Origin: Protonemura montana
Taxonomy: Eukaryota; Arthropoda; Insecta; Plecoptera; Nemouridae
Direction: 5' to 3'
Length of the DNA: 64,000 nt
NCBI GenBank assembly: GCA_947568835.1
Contig: OX387603.1
Coordinates: 25,010,651 to 25,074,650 of the forward strand
The notes below the pieces were generated by a model that was not told the origin of the DNA, did no database searches, and saw only the letters and a program-made list of their open reading frames with translations. Numbering within the stretch: position 1 is the stretch's first letter; the number at the start of each line of letters is the position of its first letter. Position numbers and translations under genes: made by a program. Of this stretch, positions 21,741-33,700 are shown in pieces.

Positions 21741-24700
21741 TTAGGTGTTGATGTCGTCGATGGTGTCGAGGATGGCGATCATCGAGTTTTCGCTGACAAG
21801 CGACTTGTTCTCCTGTTCGCACGTATCCAGGGGAGACTCCTTCTTGTTTACGCTGATCACGTGCATGCTCTGCCCAGTCAGCACCTGCAATCATGACACA
21901 GATGAAGATGGGTTCGTTCTTATCAGGTGGGGTCCAGGCCACCACTCAGCGCACGCCCATGGATGGGTAACTATCTCAACGTTTGAGATGTTGTTAATAC
22001 TGGTCCTAGTGAGATCACCAAAGTTCAGCAGCACCATGCACTAGGTAAGGTATTGGATGGGTAACCACAGAAGATTGTGGGGTGTAGGAAACACCGGTTC
22101 TCATGAGATCCACAAATTTAAACAACACTGCTCTAGACAATGTATTATATTAGTGACAATGATAATTCATAAGTTCTGTTCGGGAGAGAGGGTTGATGAA
22201 TTGAAGTTAGTACAACAACTTCACTTGCCTTGCTTATCAACCTCTCGACAGCATGGTTTTTGTGAAGGAATTGTGGAATCCTATTCATGAACATGTTAAG
22301 CCGGTAGCCCGGTAGTTTATAAGGGAGTAACTGGCTGTTGTTGCTGGATAGGAGCAGGCTGTGCGTTGGCACTTTGAGAGACCTGCGCTCCCTTTTAGGC
22401 TATCATAACCTCCAGGTGATAAGGAAACTAATAGCGACTCACTGTGACATTGTTGTCAGGCAGGTAGGTGCGATGGCGGCAGACGTTGAGATCGTCAGGC
22501 CACTCCAGAGAGAGGTCCACCTCCAACTTCTGACGATCCTTGCACGACAGTCGGAACTCATTGTCTGAGGTGCGTGCGATGAACTCCATTTCGCGCAACG
22601 CCTCCAGAGTGGGTGCCAGTCTTGCCTCGCACTGCTCGAGGTAGAACGCCTTCTCTTCTGCCTCTTCCTGTCGACAGATGCAGATAAGTACAAGGGTGTA
22701 AGGATAGCTTTATTAGCATAGTATTAGCATCTGCATGTTCCTGTACAATTGAAAAAAAATGAAAAATGGAAGAAAAAAAAGTTAGGCAATATTTTCTTTG
22801 CTGTTATATTTATGATAATGAAATATCATTTACATTCAACGCAGATGACATGGCTGAAATTAAGCAGATTTCACGCTCTTCTCCAACGATTGCGAGGGAG
22901 ATCGTACCTCTTGTGCATATTCACTTCAAAACTTGGCCACGTCACATTCACCTAATGGCTGACTGCACATAGGCAGGGTGTTGCAGATAAGCACCTACAT
23001 GCTGTTTGCCAGCTCCACCCTTGTCAAATAACTCCCTAGGCATGACACTTTTCCATCCATTACTCTTAAGCAAAACCATGTCTATTTGGTGCCTTATTAG
23101 CACTTATGTTAACGTTCATGCAGCAATCACGCATTATGTGCTTACTAGGAACCATACTCTTTGCAACCAGCAGCTCTTGTGAACAACATCAAATTGATGC
23201 TTATGAAACACTGGTTCTTACGTAATCACCACGTTAAGCAGCATAGCCAATGGTCAGTAATTGGATGGGTGACTGCTTGGGAACACCATGTGCCAAGTAA
23301 ACTTTGAAACTAATCATGTTGTTAGTTTGGAAACAGTGGGTTGGGGTTCTCATCCTCCTCTGTATACATACGACAATTTGAATTCCCAGAAATGCATCCA
23401 GAAATGCATCCATCATGATGTCAATCAAAATTGTGCTCTCTGCCTCCTTCCCCTACCTCCCTGATGTAAACATGGCTACTTCCCTAGCGGCTCCTGAGGT
23501 CGCGGCTGACCTTCTTATGGGCAGCCATCAACACATCGCGCTGGCAACTCTGGATGGTGGATGCCCACTGCATCTGCCGCTGGGTCATGTTGGAGATGAC
23601 CTCTCCGACAGCGCCAATGGGCTTCAGACCCAGTGTCGCGATGTCCAGCGCCACTTCGGCCCACACCTCGCCAATCTTCAGCGCCAGGAAGTTGCCCGCA
23701 AGCTCCAGGGTGATCTGCGCCCGTGGACTAGTATTTAGGTCGGGAGATTTCATCTCCAATATTTTGAATATTGAAAAGATAACCTTCAGATGGGTGAGGA
23801 CAGGTCTGCCTTTGTTTCTGTCTGGGCTACTTGTATCAGATAACCACAATGTGATAATAGCAAGTGAAATTTATCAATTAAATAAAAACCTTCATGCAGG
23901 TGCCTGACTCGTCTCACCTTGGCTTGAGCCCGTTTAGGAAAAACTCGGCAGATCACTTGAAACGGGTCATAAAGAAGATGCAGTGGCCTAGATCTACCAG
24001 TTCACAATATTGTAGTTATGCCTGGATGGATTACACAAGAGTTCTAAAAGTAGATTAAAAACAGACTCCCCTGACAGGAAGAATCGGTCTAGACGACTAT
24101 GACAGTGGAGGAAGGCGAGTGGAAGGAATGAAGCTGGGGGCGGAGGGGGGACATACCTTGTCGTTGGTGCTAAGTGGCAAGTAGTCCATGCGGTAATGCG
24201 CCTGCGCCTTCTCCATGCGATCTGAGTGGCGCTGCTTGAGCACCTGCAGGATCGAGTAGACCTTGGGCCGCACCGAGCCGAACATGTCGGCTATGGCAGG
24301 CGACACCTGTGCCTCCTTCTTGCGATAGAACGTGTGGTACCACTGGTCCTCGCCCATCAACGGCCGCTCGATGTCTGTGCCGAGCCGAGGGACAAGACGG
24401 GCTAGATTTTCCAGCGCCGCAGCGTTGCCAGCCCATGCCATTCTTTGCCAGTCTATGCCATTCTTTGCCAGCCTATGCCAGTCTATGCCAGTATATGCCA
24501 GTATATGCCAGGCTAGCTTGCATAAGTGCAACAACAACAGCTGTAGAACAAGGCAGCACTTGCCCTTCATGAACTAACTTCAGTCCAGCAAGGTACACAC
24601 TCGAGTGCCAAGATTTTCAAATTGCACGCGACTCGGTATGGCTAGTAACTATGCCCCCCGCGTGACTGACCGGAGACAACGCCCTCGGGAGTGCGCTGTG

Positions 24701-27700
24701 CACGTCGCTGAGTCTCTTCGTCGCGCCACGCATGCGCCAGCGCTTGCACGTAGCCGACGTTGCGTGCGAACGGATCGCGCCACGTTGTTAGGTGCACCAC
24801 GCACGCGCCCTGCTCGACAAGGTCGCACAGCGCCGACAGGAAGATGCACTTGATGCTCACGCTGCCCGAAGTCTGCAGGTGCATGCGCAACACACAAACC
24901 AATAGGCTGATGGTCGTACTAGATCAGCTAGAGGTAGTCTAACAGGGAGCCGGCAAGTAGCCAGATCCTGTCAAATAGCACCCAGTCTGACGTACTGAGT
25001 TGACTGCTCCTGTCCAACAGCACCAAGGACCGGCCACCGCTTGGCCTTGTCCCTTTGACACACTGTGTTGGCTGCTCCTGTCCGACAGCAAGGACCGGCC
25101 ACCGCTTAGCCTTGTCCCATTGACACACTGTGTTGGCTGCTCCTGTCCAACAGCACCAAGGACCGGCCACCGCTTAGTCTTGTCTCTTTGGCACATGGTA
25201 TTGACTATTCCCGCCCAACAGCACTAAAGGCCAGCCACAATTTAGCCTTGTCTCTTTGAAAGGCTGTGTTGACGACACCGTGCAGGCACGCTATGACGCG
25301 GTCCCTATAGACTCTAAGAAATGTGGATAAATTACAGGCTACTAACCTGCATCATGTCCAGCAGAGCGTACACGCCCCCTTCAGCAACAAACTGTTTGTG
25401 GCTGTCAGGACACCAGACGATCGCCTCCCAGAGAAAGTCCACCAACGCGATCAACATCCTGTCAAAACAGAAACACAACGAGCTAGCCACGCACCTCCGC
25501 AAAGCTAGCTCTCAAAGACTGAAAGAGACGTCCGTCCTGGTTAATTCCGCCCGCTGTTCGTCCGATGTGACTGAACCTCGGGATGGGTCAGAGACTTTGG
25601 CTTCTAGATTGATTAGAGCTCGTTTCCTCGGCTTGACTCGCCTGTGGTCGGTGCAGGTGTCGTTGTCACGCGGGCTAACAACGCGTTCACAACAGTCGCG
25701 CACGAGGCTCTGCGCGGCGGCGGCGCAGGCGCGCTGGGCGGGCTCGTGGTTGCGCACGAGGATCTCAAGCACAAACAGCGCAAGCGTGAGCTCGCGTTGC
25801 CGTGCGGCAGTCAGCGCCCCCTGGGTGTCGCCGTCGGCGCCCGGTAACTCTGCTTCGGCGTCGACGAGACGCTTGCAGAACGCTGAAAGCCAAGTATTCG
25901 TTTATATGTTTATTTATTCTTTAAAGTAGTTACACTGACGATAGACCCACAAGTACAATTTAATATTTAACATAAATATAAAGGTTCAAGTATGCACTGG
26001 TTGTTGAAATGGGCCTTAACATTAAAAAAAATATATATTGAATATTTCCAGATCCATATCAAGTATTTTGTTGCAACAGACCTGTGACCTGAGTTGGATT
26101 TTGTTAGTATTCTATTGCCTGATTGCCCCATGCGTGAAAACTGTTTATGTGTTATGGGTTCATGTAATCTGTAATTTAGCACCATCATGTTGCTGACTCC
26201 CATCAAAGATGTCCTATGCTAGGCTATGGCTCTGGCTCTGACTTGCCTGAGGTCCCTGGCTCCTAACAAAGATGTCCTATACTAGGCTCTGGCTCTGACT
26301 TGGCTGAGGTCTCTGGCTCCCATCAAAGCAGCTCGATACGATACATCGGCATGAGAGCTCACCCAGCAGCACGGCGACGGCGTCGATATCCCGAAAAGCG
26401 TCCACGACCGCAACGTGCTCGGTGGAGAGGATCTTGGCGAGCGTGCGCAGAAGAGTTTGAGCGACGTCGTCGGAGAAAGGCGGCCCCGGCACGGCGCGCA
26501 CCAGTTGTATCAGTCTGGGGACAAGTTCCAGGTCAGTGCTGGGTCAGTCATTGTCAGTCACAGCAATGGCAGTTTTTTGTGACCCATCACTACTGGATTT
26601 GGTCAAGCCCCTGCTGTCTGAATGTTTCCATTGGTTCGTAACCTTGAATTTAATTAATATGATTTCGTGCTCGCAAACTGATCGAGCATGACGTGTCCAC
26701 CACAGACGGAGATTTCGCCAAACCTTGCGGGTCCGTGGTGCTGCAGAAACTGTTCCTCTAGTACAGCCGCCAGGAACGATAACGCGCGAAGGGCGTACAC
26801 GAGCAGCTTGGCCGACTGCGCGGTCGTCCACTGCACCGGCCGCTCCAGCGCGATGGGTTGCCCGGGAGGCAGCAGAGCCAGCAGTCCGGGCATCAGGCCA
26901 GAGTCGGCAAACAGCTGACAAACGCAGACGTATTGTCTCATAAACTTGTTGGTCAATAAAGACTTAGTAAAGATAGAGCAGGGTCTCATAGAGCATAGAG
27001 CATAGAGCTTAGGGCTGAGCAGTCAGGAGACGAGCCCTTGGCGTAATTCATCGACATGTTGTCTCCTGCTGTGAGGTCCTTACCTCAACGCAGGCCTGAC
27101 GCTGCAGCAGGTGGCAGACTGCCAGCAGCAGCATGCGCTTCAGGTGCACGTCCTCGACGGTGGGTGAAAAAACAACCTCCTCCGCCCACGTGCCGGCCGT
27201 GCCTACTTCGCTGCCCACCGCCAGTATCACCAAGTCTGGCGACAGGACACAGACGAACATTCAACACTAGGAGGAGGTTTCTCTCTACCCACATCTAGTT
27301 AGGTACCTTACTGTTTTGTAAATGTACCAAATGAACGGAAAATAGTTAATAAATAAACACCATGTCCACCGAGGACCATCACGTTGGACACCAGGCCAGA
27401 GGGAGAATTTTGGCTTGGGTTTAGAACAAAGAAATGTGTGGGCTCAGTTGTGCTAATAATAATAATTTTAATACTTTGTTCAAATAGAGCACATAACTTG
27501 TTATCATGACAGTCGGTTTTAAAAAAATATATAAAAAGGAACCCTAATTCACGGTTGTCTATTACCATTACCAAAAATGTCTATTACCATTGCTTCTGGG
27601 CTTTTATCATGCTTCCTAGGTGCAATATAACATTTACTTATGCAACTAACTAGCTTTGTTGTAGTCACCATTTACAGTTTTATTTTTGGTTGCAAATAGG

Positions 27701-30700
27701 ACAAGACTATAAAAATAAAGACAAGAGATTGGTGAAATTGAACACTTTTTCAACAGTATCTAACAGGAATCCTTGTAGAAAGCCTCTAATGTTGTGCGAT
27801 CGTGCCTAGCGTTGGAGTAATTTTAGTAGCTTCATAGCATAGGAGGAGTGTCCCCATAGTCCCTATAGTTTATCCTAGAATTGATATAAGTGTAGTACAC
27901 CACTTTAGCCGAGTGAAATTAACTTGTTTTAAGTACTCTTTTGACAAAATAACATCATACAGATGATATTTGTATGGCAACCAATTGTCAATGGTTGAGT
28001 GGTTGTTTTCAGAGCCATGGTTTGATGTTATGATGTTTTTCAATTTTGCTCTGTGTTGAAGAGGTTTGCCAAATTTCATTGGCATAACCAACCTCAGAGA
28101 TTATTAATCATTGTGAATAAAGGATATCACTCAACGAGTTAGCTAAGCAAAGAATTTTGGAGGAAACGTGCATAAGCTGACACCAGCAAAGAAAAGAGCT
28201 CCTTGGATAGAAAGAATAGACTTCAGGGTCGTTCTCACCCTCTGCAATGTTGGACTCGACCATGAGCAGCTCGGGCAACACAGAGATTGCAAGGGTGATG
28301 ATGCCGGCCAGGTCGTTGCGCCTGAGCACGTTCCCACGCAGCGTCTCGTAGCGGAACACAAAGCCCAGGCACCTGAGGATGTCAGGACTTACAGGGCAAC
28401 ATTAATCTTGCCGGTGAAAAGATAACAGGTAAGCATTACGGGAAATACGTCCATCAAATCAGGTGTACACGGCAGTAGTGTAACTAGGTATTTCTGGGCC
28501 CGGAAATTCCAGACCCCCAAGAAGGGGTCTGAAAAAATTAACAGTTCTAATGTTTCTGTAACGCACACCTTTGTGAAAAAGATATTTAAAAAATGGATGG
28601 TTACTAGAAATAAACAATTCTTTGCGATTCAGTAATTAATCGCGATCACCGGAAGCGAACCAAGGTGAAAAATGACGTATGGATAGATGTTTCCCGTCAC
28701 GAATTCCATACCGAACGGTTTGGCGTGTTGGAAACACCGGTTCTCGTGAGATCACCGAAGTTAAGCAACACTGCGCGGAGTCAGGTATTGGATGTGTGAC
28801 CATACGCATGACAAGTTCTCTTTGGGAGAGAGGTTGGAGGGATGAAAGTTAGTACAGAAACTTCATTCGCCTTGCTTATCAACCTCTGGGGGGCATGGTT
28901 ACGCCACAGGTACACAGTGTCTGTGAAAATCCCTTGCTTCTGTAGGGATGAAGTGTTGGACCATGTGAACATACTCTAAAAGACTAAGCTAGCATCTTAA
29001 ACTCTAAATTAATATCTCCTACATCCATGCCGAAAGATCACAAATGTGTTACTATCAGATTCCCAAAAAAACCGACAGTCCAGCGGCAAACGCCATCCAT
29101 TGAAGATTGTCACACTGCTAGACAAAGTCTCGCCCTAATTGGTAACAAAGCACCCTACCAGAGGGCAGCCTGCGACGGGTTCCCCTTGCACAGGCAAGCG
29201 TGTGGTGCTGAATTAAGAGACCCAAGCAGCGCCCAGAGCAGGGCGCAGGCTCGTGGCATGAGCAGCTCGTGCGGACGCGTCATCTTTGCACGCAGGGCGC
29301 ATGGGTCTGGCGGTTGCGCAAGGTCACGCGTCGCGTAGTTCGGATCCATTCGGTAAAAGACAGCATCCAGGGCGCGTGCACACACCATCTTCTTGCCTGT
29401 AGGGGCACGGTAGTGTGTAGTGCATGTAGTGTTGGTGTGCCATGCACAATAACCTCCTTGACTATCATAAAGAGGGCAGTCTGTGGAATTTAATACAATT
29501 CTTTAGTGGTTCTACTACTCATAGTCAGACAATTACAATTTAAAGTTTAAAGGGGGGGGGGGCGGGGGGGGGGGGGGGGGGGGGGCTGTATCCGCAATCA
29601 ATCAAATTACGGGTGTTAACTAATTTAACATCCGTTAGTCTGATTTAAATTTCTTGCATTGCGCAAAGTATTTTATTACTAGTAATAACCAAAATCCTGA
29701 TTCACTAAATTACTAAAGTTATCTCAAAAATGACATGTCCAGGTAGCTCAATTGGTGCATGCTCTTTAATATAAGTAGATAATATAACTAAGTCACACAA
29801 TCCAGGGAAAAAATTCATTAAACATACCAAATGTTACAAATATTTTATAGCCCTAGCTTTCTGCTAAAATGTATAACAATCGAGTATATTGTAGATTAAT
29901 TTTTGGCACGCCAGGTTTACTCTTCGAAAATGTACGTTGTGCAGTCAGTACTTAAAGCTCCACTTATTTTATTTCCACTGACTTTTTTCAGTCGAAAGTG
30001 GGCTTGTTGTTAGAGTGCATGCTTGGAGAGCAGGAGGCATGCGTTCGATTCCCGACCGGGCATCTTTTTGGCTGCGTCAAGATCGAGTCACTCTGGTATC
30101 AAATTATTGAACTAGGGTGCTGTCCGGAGTGAAGGACTCTAACAGTCCTTGTGTGTGACTTAAATGTAATTCTTTGCTTTGTTAAAACCCCGGCGTAAAG
30201 AAGTCGCTTTCGTAGTCGAACGGTGAGGCTGTCCGATCGATGTAGTGATGGGTCCACGATCGAATCCCGATCAAGAAATTATAGGTTTATATTTTTGTCA
30301 TCAAAATCCGAGTTACCGACCGAAGTCCAGCGTTAATTGATCGAGTACATTTGATGGTCGACAGGTTGCGCTGGGGCTCTTAACACGACTGAGTGTTTGG
30401 TGAAACTTTATAAATAAGACTGTACCGACAAATTGCTGCCACGAAGGCCCGGCGGCATAACTCTCCACGCTGTTGTGGCGTGTGTGGTACGCTGCTGCTG
30501 ACAGCGGCGGCAAGATTTGTACCACGCAGGGAGTGCGGGTCAACGGTCTAGACTCAAATGAGTCGACCAATGCGACCAGTTCGAGATCCGACCATAACTT
30601 GGACGCATGGTTGTGTTGAGTGGCAGTTTGTTCATCCATGGCGAAAAATCCAGGATGAGTTAACTGAACAAGATTCAGAAATATGTATGATGGTCTCCGA

Positions 30701-33700
30701 TAATGGACAACATTGAAGCTGATGAGATATATTGATGTCGTCGAAATATTTTTTGATTGAAACTAATCGATGCAGTGGTCGAGATTTGTTCAGATTCTTC
30801 GCCGCTGTCGTCACAGTTTAACAGTTTATTAATCCCAAAAAACCATAAGCTTTGTGAGCAACTCGAGTGGTCGAGCGGTAAGAGTGGCCGACTGATATGC
30901 ATAGAGGGCTGCGTTCGATCACCGTCCTGAGCAATTTTTTTTATAAATCTTACCAATACTACCGGCAAGAAATAAAAATTCATATCATTATTCCACAAAC
31001 GTTTAGTTGCAGCTTGGCTACCAGGTGGCGCTGGCGTCACAGTGACGCTGCTATCCAAGGTTAGAAAAGGAGACCTAATATGTTTCTGCGACGCGCGCGT
31101 GTTGATGGCTTCCGGGGAAACACGGTCCACCTCAGATATTCAGCCGCCAGCGGTCCTGAGAAGACGATTCCATCCACTCATCCAACAAACCATCAATCTG
31201 AATGAAGCCCTGCATGGGTGCAGTGTAATGAGACAAAGATCCGTACATGCATCGGACCTTGTCTCCAGAGAGGGGTGGAGTCGCTTACAGCCACTCCAAG
31301 AAAAAGAGATTCCATAAGTTCCCGAGACCCGCCGTGGGTGAACAAGACGATCGAGCCCGACTGGTACCCAGCCAGCTGCTGTTTGCATTTGGGCAACCGT
31401 CCCCTAGACATGTACCAAGTATCACCGAACCCGCACTAGAGTGTGCACCGTGATCGTTAGCGCTACCTGTTGGGTATCAAACGAACTTATTAATCAATTA
31501 ATATTGGACATCGAACGGTAACAGGATACTAATCGCTCGGCTTATGTACCTGTATGTACCTTATGTACCTGTATTAACAACGAATCACCCACTCACATCG
31601 TAGTCCTGTGGTCAGAGTGCTAATATAGAGATTTGAATGCCTGCGTTCGATGCCCGGCTAGGTTGCTTTTTGCTGCGTCAAGCTCGAGTCGCTCTGGTAT
31701 CAAATCATCGAACTAGATACTGTAAGTGCCAGGTTCTGCCAACAGGTAGCGCTGATTGCAACCAAAATGGCAAACTGAAGCGCTACCACCCGATCCAATA
31801 TTCCTATGTGATGTCATGAAGGCCCGGCAGCGTTTTTCCCCAAGCGGGCGAGGCCTGTGTGGTGAAGTGCTGTGATGAACTTCGCTGCTGACGGCGGCGG
31901 CAAGATTCGTATCACGTGGGTAGTGCGTGTACTGAACAAGAATTGGAAAATACTTCCTACGTTCCACGATGGTGGGCAATATTGAAACTGATGAAATATA
32001 TTGATGTTGTTGAAATAGTTTTTGATTGAAAATCATCGATGAAGTGGTCGAGATTTGTTCAGATTCTCTGCCGCTGTCGTCACAGTTGAACAGTTTAATA
32101 ATCTCAAAAAACCATTAATCCTCACAGAACCTCGAGTGGTTGAGCGGTTAAAGTGACTGACTGACGTGCAGAAGGTATCGAGTTCGATCCAAGTCATCGA
32201 CATTTTTTTGTTTATTCATCCTCCGGACCGTTTTTCCTTTCATTCTCCATTTTTTTCAAATAATTTTCCCTAGCTTTGTTAGTTCCAGCCTGGCTGCCAG
32301 GTGGCGCCACTGTCGACGTCGTGACGCTCTCAAGAGAAAATTAATTTTCGATTGGAGATTTGTTTACGGACAGTAATGACGTCACCGAAGCGCTCTCGCC
32401 GCCCTGTTATAGAAGCAGACTGCAGAATTCATTAGCCCCAGGCGATGACCCGCACTTGTAACATGACGCATGCGTGCATTAGACCAAAATTTGCAGCTCA
32501 TCGTACGGCAGACGCAATGGACACTTTCAATAATCCCCTCACCAAATTCTAAAAGAGTGAAAATTCAGTACAGGAATTGAACACTGCCTCCAGCGAGGGA
32601 GGTTGGGGGAGGGGGGGAGGGGTACCTTTCGGCCGCTCCAAGAAAAAGGGCTTCCATCGCTTGCCCAGATCCGACGTGGAAGACAAGACGATGGAGCCCG
32701 ACTGGTGATGAACCAGACGATGATTCGATAGGCTCACCCGTCCCCTCGACATGTACCAAGTATCACCGAACCAGCACTAGAGTTAAGACCGTGATCGTTA
32801 AAACCGTGATCGTTAGCGCAATCTGTTGGGTATCAAACGAACTTGATCAATTAAAATTGGATCGGTAACAGGTAACTACTCGCTCGGCTATCGCAGGCTG
32901 GCATTATCACGTACCAATTTATAGGCACAAAAAATACACATAATGTTCGATATAGGTGAGTGGCCGGGCGGTTGTATCGTGTGGTATTAGCGATGAGGGA
33001 CCAGATTCGTATCCCGGCGCGTGGGCAACATTTTTTTTTGTGGGAAAAAAGACTTGCTGTGACAAATAGACAACGATTAACTGTGATCTATTTAGCAACC
33101 AAGTAGCAAAGATTTTGGTTTAATTTATTGACCTGATTCAGTTGTTTATCATATTAAATCAGATCGGTTGAATTAGCCTCCTTAGGTACTACTGCCTTTA
33201 TTTAATTCAATTCCTTTATTTTCCACTGTTAAATATTTTATATGCTAGAGTTTTTTCAAAAAATTGTGTTAAAAAAAACAGACTTTGGAAATTGTCGATG
33301 CTTCAAATAAACTGACGTACAATCATAATCTTTTTCATTTCATGTACACAGAATTTCATTCACAATTATTCAAATTTACATATTCGTCAACTTCATTGCA
33401 AAAACAATGGAAAATTAACATGTCCTTCACTTCATTTTTGAAAGCTCTCTTGGCTTTTTAAAAATTTTAATTTTGTCGGGAAGGCAATTATAAAATATTG
33501 GGCCCATATAAAAAGCGTTTTTTTTTAGCAATTTATTTTACACTTGCAGTAGTACCCGCTGCCTGACGGCCACTGTTGATGTTGAAGGAGTTTTGTCGGA
33601 TGCCCTTTCCAAAGCCTCTAATGGGACCACAACCAAGAGTACTAAGAAAATGCATTTGTATAAAAATGCTAAATAATGCTAAAATGCTAAATGCTAAATA

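Larger units (their letters stand above)
29996..31470. repeat. Complex repeat with tRNA-like modules, copy 1
   Basis: Landmarks in order: a tRNA-like module (30003-30064); ATCGAGTCACTCTGGTATCAAA (about 30082); GGCGGCAAGATT (about 30503); ATATATTGATGTCGTCGAAAT; GTGGTCGAGATTTGTTCAGATT (about 30774); a second tRNA-like module (about 30862-30930); GGCTACCAGGTGGCGC; a block of CCACTCCAAGAAAAAG with GAGCCCGACTGG; and TGTACCAAGTATCACCGAACC (about 31411). The same order returns about 1.3 kb later. Short open frames occur on both strands but none resembles a known protein. The origin is unclear: an SINE-MITE composite, or a larger element that captured tRNA sequences. Confidence 0.6.

Noticed and set aside
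23554..23907. 117-codon forward frame opposite CFAP69 exon 13
   Set aside because: Antisense shadow of a conserved exon.
32129..32203. Possible functional tRNA gene
   Set aside because: Box A and box B patterns are present, but the T-stem and acceptor stem do not pair, so it was kept only as a tRNA-like repeat module.
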